The notes under the pieces were generated by a model. It saw only the letters and a program-made list of their open reading frames with translations. It did not search any database and was not told the DNA's origin. The position numbers and the translations under genes are program-made. Shown here piece by piece: positions 44,760-55,662 of a DNA stretch of 64,000 nt (its first letter is position 1; each line of letters opens with the position of its first letter). Source of the stretch: Mesostigma viride (Eukaryota > Streptophyta > Mesostigmatophyceae > Mesostigmatales > Mesostigmataceae); assembly GCA_009746045.1 (NCBI GenBank), contig RPFO01000022.1, positions 2,553,937 through 2,617,936 of the forward strand. The letters are read 5' to 3'.

Positions 44760-45700
44760 AGTTCAGGTGTTCAGGTGAAGCCGTGAAGACGTGGTGAAGA
44801 CAGGTGAAGACGCGGTGAAGACGTGAAGACGTGAAGACGTGAAGACGTGAAGACGTGAAGACACGATACGGCAAGTTCAGGTGAAGTTCAGGTGTTCAGG
44901 TGAAGCCGTGAAGACGTGAAGACGTGAAGCCGTGAAGACGTGGTGAAGACAGGTGAAGACGCGGTGAAGACGTGAAGACGTGAAGACGTGAAGACGTGAA
45001 GACGTGAAGACACGATACGGCAAGTTCAGGTGAAGTTCAGGTGTTCAGGTGAAGCCGTGAAGACGTGAAGACGCGAAGACGTGAAGACGTGGTGAAGACA
45101 GGTGAAGACGCGGTGAAGACGTGAAGACGTGAAGACGTGAAGACGTGAAGACGTGAAGACACGATACGGCAAGTTCAGGTGAAGTTCAGGTGTTCAGGTG
45201 AAGCCGTGAAGCCGTGAAGACGTGAAGCCGTGAAGACGTGGTGAAGACAGGTGAAGACGCGGTGAAGACGTGAAGACGTGAAGACGTGAAGACGTGAAGA
45301 CGTGAAGACACGATACGGCAAGTTCAGGTGAAGTTCAGGTGTTCAGGTGAAGCCGTGAAGCCGTGAAGCCGTGAAGCCGTGAAGACGTGGTGAAGACAGG
45401 TGAAGACGCGGTGAAGACGTGAAGACGTGAAGACGTGAAGACGTGAAGACGTGAAGACACGATACGGCAAGTTCAGGTGAAGTTCAGGTGTTCAGGTGAA
45501 GCCGTGAAGACGTGAAGACGTGAAGCCGTGAAGACGTGGTGAAGACAGGTGAAGACGCGGTGAAGACGTGAAGACGTGAAGACGTGCATGCAAGGTATCA
45601 AAGATACGATACGCCGCAAGTTCAGGTGAAGTCGTGAAGACGTGAAGACGTGAAGACGTGAAGACGTGAAGACGTGAAGACGTGAAGACGTGAAGACCAG
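44760..45700. repeat. 149-bp higher-order array of GAAGACGT units, outer copy
   Basis: Five higher-order units, each ending CACGATACGGCAAG (ends at 44875, 45024, 45173, 45322, 45471), exactly 149 bp apart. Inside each, GTGAAGAC 8-mers vary (GTGAAGCC, GGTGAAGACAG, GCGGTGAAGAC). The TTCAGGTGAAGTTCAGGTGTT block marks the start of each unit. Confidence 0.92.
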
Positions 45701-45769
45701 GACTGTCACGTGAAGACTGGGACGTGAAGGCAAGTTGCAGCACTCGGCCGCTGCAGTCGCACGCAGGTA

Positions 45770-46100
45770 GAAACGAGTATTGCTGCTTGAATCTGTCAAG
45801 ACCCCATCGAATGTAAAACATGTTTTTCGTAAAGAAATCCGACTCGTGGGCGGGCTTTACATATTGCTTCTGTCCAAGCACTACCGGATGTAAAACAGTA
45901 TACTTCTTGAAGAAATAAGTTGGGGCTTTGTTGGGCGTCACATTTGACCGGTGGGCGGAGTTTCCTGCTTCTGTGAAGGCGCCATGGAATGTAGATCAGT
46001 AGATTTTCTAAAGAAATCTGAGTTGTGGGCGGGGCCTTTATTGCTTGTGTCCATCCACCACCGGATGTAGAACAGTAGACTTATTGAAGGTGAATCACGA
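45770..46100. repeat. Diverged short tandem repeats, possible promoter region, outer copy
   Basis: Four imperfect blocks beginning with GAATGTAAAACA / GGATGTAAAACAGTA / GAATGTAGATCAGTA / GGATGTAGAACAGTA, each (but the last) followed by AAAGAAAT-like and GTGGGCGG(G)GC words, spaced about 80-105 bp. They lie between the divergent minus- and plus-strand genes, so I infer a shared regulatory region with GC-box-like motifs. Confidence 0.45.
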
Positions 46101-46230
46101 TACAACAGCTGTAGTTGACAACATCATGACCGGCACATCTTTCCCCCACCGCTGCTCAACCCGGTCCCCCCCAAACTCCTCCACACTTGCCCACCTTTCC
46201 ACCCTCCTCCACGGCCCGTTGTGTTTGCAG

Positions 46231-46275
46231 GCGTTGGCACAAAGGGAGGAGGCCGTGCGAGCCGGGAAACTCACG
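46231..46275 (+). CDS. Captured exon of a CFAP299-like gene, outer copy
   Basis: 45-nt phase-0 exon flanked by acceptor TTGTGTTTGCAG and donor GTATGG, encoding ALAQREEAVRAGKLT. With the next exon it reads as a continuous piece of the conserved core of CFAP299 (cilia- and flagella-associated protein 299), whose family has an ALA-REE-SGKL-IFIRDRN-GQE pattern as I recall it. The rest of that protein is not in the transposon, so this is a captured gene fragment with its introns. Confidence 0.6.
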
Positions 46276-46964
46276 GTATGGTTTGATTTCTAGTTTTGTA
46301 TTAGGACCCTAGGGTAGCTATGTTATATAGGCATGTCTGACAGCATAGCTCACCATTTCATTACCATGGGATGCTGAGCATACCATTTCCAGAGAGGTAA
46401 GTCAGTCACTCTTCGCAGTTGACAAGTCAGAGAAAGCAATCAAGTGCAGCGTTCACAACTCTTGCCGCTCGTAACCTTTTGTCTGCCCGGTTTGGCAGCT
46501 CCCTGTCTTTGCTTTCTCTCGTATTTCTTTCTTTTGTCTCTTTTCTACATCTTTCTTTGCTAATTCTTGAATATATGATGCTATTGTAGCATCCTTCTAG
46601 CGCGGATCGCTCTTAATATCCTTCTCGCGCACGTTTCCTCGCTTTTTCTCATGTAAGAGCGTCTTCCCTGCCCATGCAGCGTGTACCTGGTGTGTGTGGC
46701 TCTGCCTTGCCAATCACAACTGACCGACATGCTGGTCAGGCACTGCAGGTCGTTGCCCTTGCGTGTGTGAACCTGCTGTTTTGGCTGTTCCCATGGCCGC
46801 TGCGTGTGTCCGTGAATGATACCATGGGAGGGAGACTTCTCCCATGGGTCCCCTTCGCTGACACTCGTGATGTAGGTTCGCGTCGACTTGTTTCTCTCAC
46901 TGTGCCCATATTGGCCTCGCACGGCTTTGTCTCTCATTCCTTGTTTGCATGCGGCGGCGTGTAG

Positions 46965-47006
46965 ACCATCATCTTCATCCGAGACCGCAACAGCAAGGGC
47001 CAGGAG
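46965..47006 (+). CDS. Captured second exon of a CFAP299-like gene, outer copy
   Basis: 42-nt phase-0 exon, acceptor GCGGCGTGTAG and strong donor GTGAGT, encoding TIIFIRDRNSKGQE. In CFAP299 the next residues would be around SGYIDYAHR; I do not find that exon downstream. The intron between the two exons (46276-46964) is retained, pointing to DNA-level capture and not to retrocopying. Confidence 0.65.
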
Positions 47007-47159
47007 GTGAGTAATTGCTGAGGGCATGGCTCCTATCCCCTGATGAGTCTAGCGCCATGTACCACCCTCTATGCCTGCATATAGGTGACGCATTGAAAAT
47101 GCAAGCATCTTACTAGAAGTAGCACGGGCCTCCGAGGTGAGATTTTGCGCAGGCCTCAT

Positions 47160-48175
47160 GATCCCAATGGACCTGCGAAGCGCATGGCGCGCATGGGCGG
47201 CCGGCCGGCGCAGCTGGCATGCGGCGGGGCGGGGCTGTCGACGGGCGGCGGGGCAGGGCCGTCGGCGCACGGGGGCCAGCGGCGCTGCCGGTGCGCGCGG
47301 GCGGCGGGCCGGCGCACCTGGCATGCGGCGGGGCAGGGCTGTCGACGGGCGGCGGGGCGGGGCAGTCGACGGGCGGCGGGGCAGGGCCAGCGGCGCTGCC
47401 GGCGCGCGTGGGCGGCGGGCCGGCGCAGCTGGCATGCGGCGGGGCGGGGCTGTCGACGGGCGGCGGGGCAGGGCTGTCGACGGGCGGCGGGGCAGGGCCG
47501 TCGGCGCGCGGGGGGCCAGCGGCGCTGCCGGCGCGCGCGGGCGGCGGGCCGGCGCACCTGGCATGCGGTGGGTCGGGGCTGTCGACGGGCGGCGGGGCGG
47601 GGCAGTCGACGGGCGGCGGGGCAGGGCCGTCAGCGCGCGGGGGGCCAGCGGCGCTGCCGGCGCGCGTGGGCGGCGGGCCGGCGCAGCTGGCATGCGGCGG
47701 GGCGGGGCAGTCGACGGGCGGCGGGGCGGGGCAGCCGGTGCGCGGCGGGGCGGCGCCGTCGGCGGGCGGCGAGGTGGCGCAGCCAGCGCGCAGCGAGGTG
47801 GCAGCGGCGGCGCAGCCTGCATGCGGCGGGGCAGGGCTGTCGACGGGCGGCGGGGCGGGGCAGTCGACGGGCGGCGGGGCAGGGCCGTCGGCGCGCGGGG
47901 GCCAGCGGCGCTGCCGGCGCGCATGGGCGGCGGGCCGGCGCAGCTGGCATGCGGCGGGGCGGGGCTGTCAACGGGCGGCGGGGCAGGGCCGTCGGCACGC
48001 GGGGGGCCAACGGCGCTGCCGGCGCGCGTGGGCGGCGGGCCGGCGCAGCTGGCATGCGGCGGGGCGGGGCAGCCTGTCGACGGGCTACGGGGCGGGGCAG
48101 CCGGCGCGCGGCGGGCCGGCGGCGCAGCCGGCGGGCAGCGGAGCGGCGGAGCGGCACAGCCGGTGCCTGAAAAAC
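47160..48175. repeat. GC-rich minisatellite, outer copy
   Basis: Eight higher-order units marked by CTGGCATGCGGCGGGG or GCATGCGG, spaced about 105-130 bp, built from CGACGGGCGGCGGGGC subunits. It is open in several frames on both strands (GGGAGPSARGG, RRAAGRGSRR). It lies between the captured exons and the plus-strand gene and could be intronic or encode a low-complexity leader. Confidence 0.9.
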
Positions 48176-48186
48176 GCGGTCGCTCA

Positions 48187-48933
48187 ATGAAGGTGCACCA
48201 CGCCGTCTTCTTCCAGGTACAGGGCAACACAGAGACCTGGTTGTCCTACCGGACCACGGAGTCCCAAAAGACGCCGTGGCAGCCCGCGGGGACTCGACAG
48301 GAAGGCGCGCCACGGTGCGGGAAGGCGATGACACAGCCATACAGGTTTGATGCGGAGGGGCGGCCGCTGTTTGGCGTCCGACTTGTGGATCCAGACCGCA
48401 TTCCGATGTTGCAGGACACCCCAGCCTTCGCACCATTGAACATGGAGTTTCTGGGGAAGGAGCTGGAGTCGATCAAAACAAGGGTCGAGAAGTTGCCCCA
48501 TGGCATCTGGCAGTGGTACTTTCCGCCCGACACCATCAAGCCAAACAAGGCCTTTTTTCGCAAGTCAAGTCCCACATGCCCCTGAGGAGGTGCCTGAGGA
48601 GTGGCGCCCTTTGCCGTGGCCATCTCGCGCGGACATCTCCGCCCTGCGTGAGCACGATGCAGCGCCTGAACCACCACCGACGCAAGAAGAGCACTTCATG
48701 GCGTTGGTCGACGCAGAGGCGGTGCGCGTCACCCCGCTGGTAGACCGAGTTCGTCATGATGGCCACACACAGCAGGAATGGGCGGCAGAAGACAGGGCCA
48801 TGGCAGCCAAGGTCGCTTACTTGAAGCGCATGCAAGGCGTTGAGAAAGGCTCCGCTGTTCTATACTGGCACCCTTCAGCTGGTATTCTCTGCAACTCGAA
48901 GCTCACGTGGACTCCAGTCCTCGTTGGCATCAT
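48187..48933 (+). pseudogene. Plus-strand transposon gene, outer copy, 5' part before the self-insertion
   Basis: Same two frames as 55264-56005 in the inner copy (frame change at the same place). The coding sequence is cut after LTWTPVLVGI by the left end of the inner transposon. Confidence 0.8.
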
Positions 48934-48962
48934 GGGTGGTTTTACCGGATTAGGATACATTT
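48934..48962 (+). repeat. Left terminal inverted repeat, inner copy
   Basis: Same 29 bp as the outer copy, directly after the target triplet CAT. Confidence 0.95.
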
Positions 48963-49492
48963 TTTTGTCTAGGATACATTTGATGCACTGTGCAGTTTTC
49001 AGATGTGTTTGTGGGGGTTGATTGCGCCTAGCATGCATTTTATTGAAGCAATGAGTTTCCCAAGATATACATTATATAAACTAAGACAATTGACCCATTA
49101 ACGCAATGAGACAACATCAATGAGACAACATATGCCAATTGAAGGCTGCCCGCAACTTTATTCCAAGTTCATTATTATATGATTCCAAGACCATAACTCT
49201 TCCAAGACCGTACATCTTCAAGATATAGCACTACAGACACCCACGCGGCTTCCGCGGTCATCACGCTCCTCCTCCAAGACAACTCAACCTTACAGGACGT
49301 TGGGCCATCATACGTCCGGAATAATTGTGTCACTTATTACATAACCAAACTTTTTGAGGGATCGCCATGGTTGCATGGTTTCAACACATGCGCCCTGCAC
49401 TCATGTGCATCAAAGGTGTTGCGTAGTGCCAACTCAGTGTCAAAGAACTGATTCAATAATATTTCCCGTATGGCCATGAAGGCCCACATGAG

Positions 49493-49572
49493 TTAAACAT
49501 GGCCGAGAGTGATTGCATCATCCTTCTTGGCGACATCGGTCTTGACGACGTCGATGGGGAAGACGGCAGCAC
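49493..49572 (-). CDS. Putative last exon of a minus-strand transposon gene, inner copy
   Basis: Same block as in the outer copy at 42314-42393, with the same ACATGCAG acceptor and stop. It may belong to the same transcript as the glutamine-rich gene at 50729-51378, about 1.2 kb upstream. Confidence 0.35.
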
Positions 49573-49769
49573 CTGCATGTGAACAAAAGAATCCATGAAC
49601 TGTGGCATCCAAAGGCAACAACATATTAGCATCCCATTGAACACGAAGCCACGCTGACCCGGCCATCCAGCCGCCCACGCAGCCACAGAGCCAGCCAGCC
49701 ACGCAGTGACGCACCCACCCAGCCACACATCCACGCATCCACGCACCCGGCACCCCCCCCCCCCCCAGC

Positions 49770-50665
49770 CAGCCACGCAGCCACGCAGCCACGCAGCCAC
49801 GCAGCAGCGCAGCCACGCAGCCACACAGCCACGCACCCTCCTTTCCAGCCACGCAGCCACGCAGCCACGCAGCCACGCAGCCACGCAGCCACGCAGCCAC
49901 GCAGCAGCGCAGCTACACGCAGCCACACAGCCACGCACCCTCCTTTCCAGCCAAGCAGCCACGCAGCCACGCAGCCACGCAGCCACGCAGCAGCGCAGCC
50001 ACGCAGCCACACAGCCACGCACCCTCCTTTCCAGCCACGCAGCCACGCAGCCACGCAGCAGCGCAGCCACGCAGCCACACAGCCACGCACCCTCCTTTCC
50101 AGCCAAGCAGCCACGCAGCCACGCAGCCACGCAGCCACGCAGCAGCGCAGCCACGCAGCCACACAGCCACGCAGCCACGCAGCCACGCAGCAGCGCAGCC
50201 ACGCAGCCACGCAGCCACGCAGCAGCGCAGCCACGCAGCCACACAGCCACGCACCCTCCTTTCCAGCCACGCAGCCACGCAGCCACGCAGCCACGCAGCC
50301 ACGCAGCCACGCAGCCACGCAGCCACGCAGCCACGCAGCCACGCAGCAGCGCAGCCACGCAGCCACACAGCCACGCACCCTCCTTTCCAGCCAAGCAGCC
50401 ACGCAGCCACGCAGCAGCGCAGCCACGCAGCCACACAGCCACGCACCCTCCTTTCCAGCCACGCAGCCACGCAGCAGCGCAGCCACGCAGCCACGCAGCA
50501 GCGCAGCCACGCAGCCACACAGCCACGCAGCCACGCAGCCACGCAGCAGCGCAGCCACGCAGCCACGCAGCCACGCAGCCACGCAGCCACGCAGCAGCGC
50601 AGCCACGCAGCCACACAGCCACGCACCCTCCTTTCCAGCCAAGCAGCCACGCAGTCACACAGTCA
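49770..50665. repeat. CAGCCACG-type array, inner copy, 0.9 kb
   Basis: Same unit and spacer as in the outer copy but about 400 bp shorter, and with a small CA insertion (CAGCTACACGCAGCC, 49910). Array length is the main difference between the sibling transposons here. Confidence 0.9.
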
Positions 50666-50728
50666 AACCCCCCTACACCCCCCCCCCACACACACCCCAC
50701 CCCACCCACTCAACACTACACGAATGAC

Positions 50729-50864
50729 TCACAAAGAACTGCTGCACCACCGATGATCCCTGCGGGAACTGCTCTGCTGCCGACGGTCCCTGCGAAAACT
50801 GCTGCAGTGCCGACAATGCCTGTGGAAACTGCGACATTGCCGACGCTGCCTGCGGGAACTGAAG

Positions 50865-50942
<78 letters not shown>

Positions 50943-50991
50943 AGTTGTTGCTGCAGTTGCTGCTGCAGTTGCTGCTGCAGTTGCTGCTGCA

Positions 50992-51030
<39 letters not shown>

Positions 51031-51378
51031 GCTGGACCACTTGTTTCTGCACCTCTTGACGCAGCTGCAAACCAAGCTCTTCAACCTTCTTGCTTTGGTT
51101 CTCCATAGCTCGTTGCATCTCTCTCATCGTCTGTTCCACGCCCACCAGTACGGGGGTCGGCGGCGGCAGCGGCTGGGTACGCTCTGGCTGGGTGCGCTCT
51201 GGCTGCCGTGCAGGACCTTGCCACATCGGCCGGCGCATTGGTGGTTTGCACCGGCCAAAAAATCTACTTTCATGGCACCAGATTTCTTTCCTAGCACCCA
51301 TTTTCTACAATCGTCCCCGGCATAACACAAATCAATCAATTCGTCCATGTCATCGCTTCGGCTATCAGCATCGGGCAT
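50729..51378 (-). CDS. Glutamine-rich coiled-coil protein gene, inner copy
   Basis: Same two frames as the outer copy (starts 51378 and 51301). The glutamine tract is a few codons longer (plus-strand CTG run 50866-51025). One base differs just before the frame change (TTTTCTAC here, TTTCCTAC in the outer copy) and does not change the reading frame. It lies 60-110 bp from the 149-bp array and is transcribed away from the plus-strand gene. Confidence 0.45.
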
Positions 51379-51539
51379 AGTTCCCGTGGCTAGTGCCCAT
51401 CATTCTTTCCACCTTGAGCGGGGCGAAGTCACGAATTCAAGCGCGAAGTGCATTTGAATCAAGCGGGAACTGGGTGACACTGCTTGAAGACGTGCAGCTC
51501 CAAGGCATGCAAATGATGCAATGTATGAAAGATACGATA

Positions 51540-52770
51540 CGCAAAGTTCAGGTGTTCAGGTGAAGCCGTGAAGACGTGGTGAAGACAGGTGAAGACGCGG
51601 TGAAGACGTGAAGACGTGAAGACGTGAAGACGTGAAGACGTGAAGACACGATACGGCAAGTTCAGGTGAAGTTCAGGTGTTCAGGTGAAGCCGTGAAGAC
51701 GTGAAGCCGTGAAGCCGTGAAGACGTGGTGAAGACAGGTGAAGACGCGGTGAAGACGTGAAGACGTGAAGACGTGAAGACGTGAAGACGTGAAGACACGA
51801 TACGGCAAGTTCAGGTGAAGTTCAGGTGTTCAGGTGAAGCCGTGAAGACGTGAAGCCGTGAGGCCGTGAAGACGTGGTGAAGACAGGTGAAGACGCGGTG
51901 AAGACGTGAAGACGTGAAGACGTGAAGACGTGAAGACGTGAAGACACGATACGGCAAGTTCAGGTGAAGTTCAGGTGTTCAGGTGAAGCCGTGAAGACGT
52001 GAAGCCGTGAAGCCGTGAAGACGTGGTGAAGACAGGTGAAGACGCGGTGAAGACGTGAAGACGTGAAGACGTGAAGACGTGAAGACGTGAAGACACGATA
52101 CGGCAAGTTCAGGTGAAGTTCAGGTGTTCAGGTGAAGCCGTGAAGACGTGAAGCCGTGAAGCCGTGAAGACGTGGTGAAGACAGGTGAAGACGCGGTGAA
52201 GACGTGAAGACGTGAAGACGTGAAGACGTGAAGACACGATACGGCAAGTTCAGGTGAAGTTCAGGTGTTCAGGTGAAGCCGTGAAGACGTGAAGACGCGA
52301 AGACGTGAAGACGTGGTGAAGACAGGTGAAGACGCGGTGAAGACGTGAAGACGTGAAGACGTGAAGACGTGAAGACGTGAAGACACGATACGGCAAGTTC
52401 AGGTGAAGTTCAGGTGTTCAGGTGAAGCCGTGAAGACGTGAAGCCGTGAAGCCGTGAAGACGTGGTGAAGACAGGTGAAGACGCGGTGAAGACGTGAAGA
52501 CGTGAAGACGTGAAGACGTGAAGACACGATACGGCAAGTTCAGGTGAAGTTCAGGTGTTCAGGTGAAGCCGTGAAGACGTGAAGACGCGAAGACGTGAAG
52601 ACGTGGTGAAGACAGGTGAAGACGCGGTGAAGACGTGAAGACGTGAAGACGTGCATGCAAGGTATCAAAGATACGATACGCCGCAAGTTCAGGTGAAGTC
52701 GTGAAGACGTGAAGACGTGAAGACGTGAAGACGTGAAGACGTGAAGACGTGAAGACGTGAAGACCAGGAC
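51540..52770. repeat. 149/141-bp higher-order array, inner copy
   Basis: Seven unit ends of CACGATACGGCAAG at 51660, 51809, 51958, 52107, 52248, 52397 and 52538. Spacing is 149 except two units of 141, which lack one 8-bp subunit. The sibling has five units. Confidence 0.92.
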
Positions 52771-52836
52771 TGACACGTGAAGACTGGGACGTGAAGGCAA
52801 GTTGCAGCACTCGGCCGCTGCAGTCGCACGCAGGTA

Positions 52837-53167
52837 GAAACGAGTATTGCTGCTTGAATCTGTCAAGACCCCATCGAATGTAAAACAGGTTTTTCGTAAA
52901 GAAATCCGATTTGTGGGCGGGCTTTACATATTGCTTCTGTCCAAGCACTACCGGATGTAAAACAGTATACTTCTTGAAGAAATAAGTTGGGGCTTTGTTG
53001 GGCGTCACATTTGACCGGTGGGCGGAGTTTCCTGCTTCTGTGAAGGCGCCATCGAATGTAGATCAGTAGATTTTCTAAAGAAATCTGAGTTGTGGGCGGG
53101 GCCTTTATTGCTTGTGTCCATCCACCACCGGATGTAGAACAGTAGACTTATTGAAGGTGAATCACGA
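52837..53167. repeat. Diverged short tandem repeats, possible promoter region, inner copy
   Basis: Same four blocks as in the outer copy with a few substitutions (for example AAACATG to AAACAGG). They lie between the 149-bp array and the captured exons. Confidence 0.45.
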
Positions 53168-53297
53168 TACAACAGCTGTAGTTGACAACATCATGACCGG
53201 CACATCTTTCCCCCACCGCTGCTCAACCCGGTCCCCCCCAAACTCCTCCACACTTGCCCACCTTTCCACCCTCCTCCACGGCCCGTTGTGTTTGCAG

Positions 53298-53342
53298 GCG
53301 TCGGCACAAAGGGAGGAGGCCGTGCGAGCCGGGAAACTCACG
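53298..53342 (+). CDS. Captured exon of a CFAP299-like gene, inner copy
   Basis: Same exon as 46231-46275 with TTG changed to TCG (Leu to Ser in the second codon). Splice sites are unchanged. Confidence 0.6.
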
Positions 53343-54031
53343 GTATGGTTTGATTTCTAGTTTTGTATTAGGACCCTAGGGTAGCTATGTTATATAGGCA
53401 TGTCTGACAGCATAGCTCACCATTTCATTACCATGGGATGCTGAGCATACCATTTCCAGAGAGGTAAGTCAGTCACTCTTCGCAGTTGACAAGTCAGAGA
53501 AAGCAATCAAGTGCAGCGTTCACAACTCTTGCCGCTCGTAACCTTTTGTCTGCCCTGTTTGGCAGCTCCCTGTCTTTGCTTTCTCTCGTATTTCTTTCTT
53601 TTGTCTCTTTTCTACATCTTTCTTTGCTAATTCTTGAATATATGATGCTATTGTAGCATCCTTCTAGCGCGGATCGCTCTTAATATCCTTCTCGCGCACG
53701 TTTCCTCGCTTTTTCTCATGTAAGAGCGTCTTCCCTGCCCATGCAGCGTGTACCTGGTGTGTGTGGCTCTGCCTTGCCAATCACAACTGACCGACATGCT
53801 GGTCAGGCACTGCAGGTCGTTGCCCTTGCGTGTGTGAACCTGCTGTTTTGGCTGTTCCCATGGCCGCTGCGTGTGTCCGTGAATGATACCATGGGAGGGA
53901 GACTTCTCCCATGGGTCCCCTTCGCTGACACTCGTGATGTAGGTTCGCGTCGACTTGTTTCTCTCACTGTGCCCATATTGGCCTCGCACGGCTTTGTCTC
54001 TCATTCCTTGTTTGCATGCGGCGGCGTGTAG

Positions 54032-54073
54032 ACCATCATCTTCATCCGAGACCGCAACAGCAAGGGCCAGGAG
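54032..54073 (+). CDS. Captured second exon of a CFAP299-like gene, inner copy
   Basis: Identical to 46965-47006, with the same GT/AG borders. The intron separating it from the first exon is also kept. Confidence 0.65.
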
Positions 54074-54239
54074 GTGAGTAATTGCTGAGGGCATGGCTCC
54101 TATCCCTTGATGAGTCTAGCGCCATGTACCACCCTCTATGCCTGCATATAGGTGACGCATTGAAAATGCAAGCATCTTACTAGAAGTAGCACGGGCCTCC
54201 GAGGTGAGATTCTGCGCAGGCCTCATGATCCCAATGGAC

Positions 54240-55255
54240 CTGCGAAGCGCATGGCGCGCATGGGCGGCCGGCCGGCGCAGCTGGCATGCGGCGGGGCGGG
54301 GCTGTCGACGGGCGGCGGGGCAGGGCCGTCGGCGCGCGGGGGGCCAGCGGCGCTGCCGGTGCGCGCGGGCGGCGGGCCGGCGCACCTGGCATGCGGCGGG
54401 GCAGGGCTGTCGACGGGCGGCGGGGCGGGGCAGTCGACGGGCGGCGGGGCAGGGCCAGCGGCGCTGCCGGCGCGCGTGGGCAGCGGGCCGGCGCAGCTGG
54501 CATGCGGCGGGGCGGGGCTGTCGACGGGCGTCGGGGCAGGGCTGTTGACGGGCGGCGGGGCAGGGCCGTCGGCGCGCGGGGGGCCAGCGGCGCTGCCGGC
54601 GCGCGCGGGCGGCGGGCCGGCGCACCTGGCATGCGGTGGGTCGGGGCTGTCGACGGGCGGCGGGGCGGGGCAGTCGACGGGCGGCGGGGCAGGGCCGTCA
54701 GCGCGCGGGGGGCCAGCGGCGCTGCCGGCGCGCGTGGGCGGCGGGCCGGCGCAGCTGGCATGCGGCGGGGCGGGGCAGTCGACAGGCGGCGGGGCGGGGC
54801 AGCCGGTGCGCGGCGGGGCGGCGCCGTCGGCGGGCGGCGAGGTGGCGCAGCCAGCGCGCAGCGAGGTGGCAGCGGCGGCGCAGCCTGCATGCGGCGGGGC
54901 AGGGCTGTCGACGGGCGGCGGGGCGGGGCAGTCGACGGGCGGCGGGGCAGGGCCGTCGGCGCGCGGGGGGCCAGCGGCGCTGCCGGCGCGCATGGGCGGC
55001 GGGCCGGCGCAGCTGGCATGCGGCGGGGCGGGGCTGTCAACGGGCGGCGGGGCAGGGCCGTCGGCGCGCGGGGGGCCAACGGCGCTGCCGGCGCGCGTGG
55101 GCGGCGGGCCGGCGCAGCTGGCATGCGGCGGGGCGGGGCAGCCTGTCGACGGGCTACGGGGCGGGGCAGCCGGCGCGCGGCGGGCCGGCGGCGCAGCCGG
55201 CGGGCGGCGGAGCGGCGGAGCGGCGGAGCGGCACAGCCGGTGCCTGAAAAACGCG
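54240..55255. repeat. GC-rich minisatellite, inner copy
   Basis: Same array as in the outer copy with scattered substitutions (for example a GGGCGTCGGGG variant at 54526) and an added GAGCGGCG near 55215. Length is nearly conserved, unlike the 149-bp and CAGCCACG arrays. Confidence 0.9.
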
Positions 55256-55263
55256 GTCGCTCA

Positions 55264-55662
55264 ATGAAGGTGCACCACGCCGTCTTCTTCCAGGTACAGG
55301 GCAACACAGAGACCTGGTTGTCCTACCGGACCACGGAGTCCCAAAAGACGCCGTGGCAGCCCGCGGGGACTCGACAGGAAGGCGCGCCACGGTGCGGGAA
55401 GGCGATGACACAGCCATACAGGTTTGATGCGGAGGGGCGGCCGCTGTTTGGCGTCCGACTTGTGGATCCAGACCGCATTCCGATGTTGCAGGACACCCCA
55501 GCCTTCGCACCATTGAACATGGAGTTTCTGGGGAAGGAGCTGGAGTCGATCAAAACAAGGGTCGAGAAGTTGCCCCATGGCATCTGGCAGTGGTACTTTC
55601 CGCCCGACACCATCAAGCCAAACAAGGCCTTTTTTCGCAAGTCAAGTCCCACATGCCCCTGA
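55264..55662 (+). CDS. Plus-strand transposon gene, first frame, inner copy
   Basis: The frame from ATG 55264 reads MKVHHAVFFQVQGNTETWLS, RFDAEGRPLFGVRLVDPDRI, MLQDTPAFAPLNMEFLGKEL and WQWYFPPDTIKPNKAFFRK, then stops at 55660. Its composition and codon use look like real protein. A splice acceptor alternative exists (CTTCTTCCAG before GTACAGGGC at 55293). The protein is unrecognised. The following gene part (55577-56794) is in the +1 frame, and the overlap includes a run of six T at 55628-55633. Confidence 0.55.
   Translation: MKVHHAVFFQVQGNTETWLSYRTTESQKTPWQPAGTRQEGAPRCGKAMTQPYRFDAEGRPLFGVRLVDPDRIPMLQDTPAFAPLNMEFLGKELESIKTRVEKLPHGIWQWYFPPDTIKPNKAFFRKSSPTCP

Noticed and set aside
47137-48230. 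Arginine/alanine/proline-rich frames over the GC array
   Set aside because: Several overlapping frames on both strands are equally open, which points to base composition and not to coding. I keep it as a repeat.
44760-52770. Regular short repeats that could suggest a CRISPR array
   Set aside because: Units are contiguous 8-mers inside 149-bp repeats with no unique spacers, in a eukaryotic transposon.
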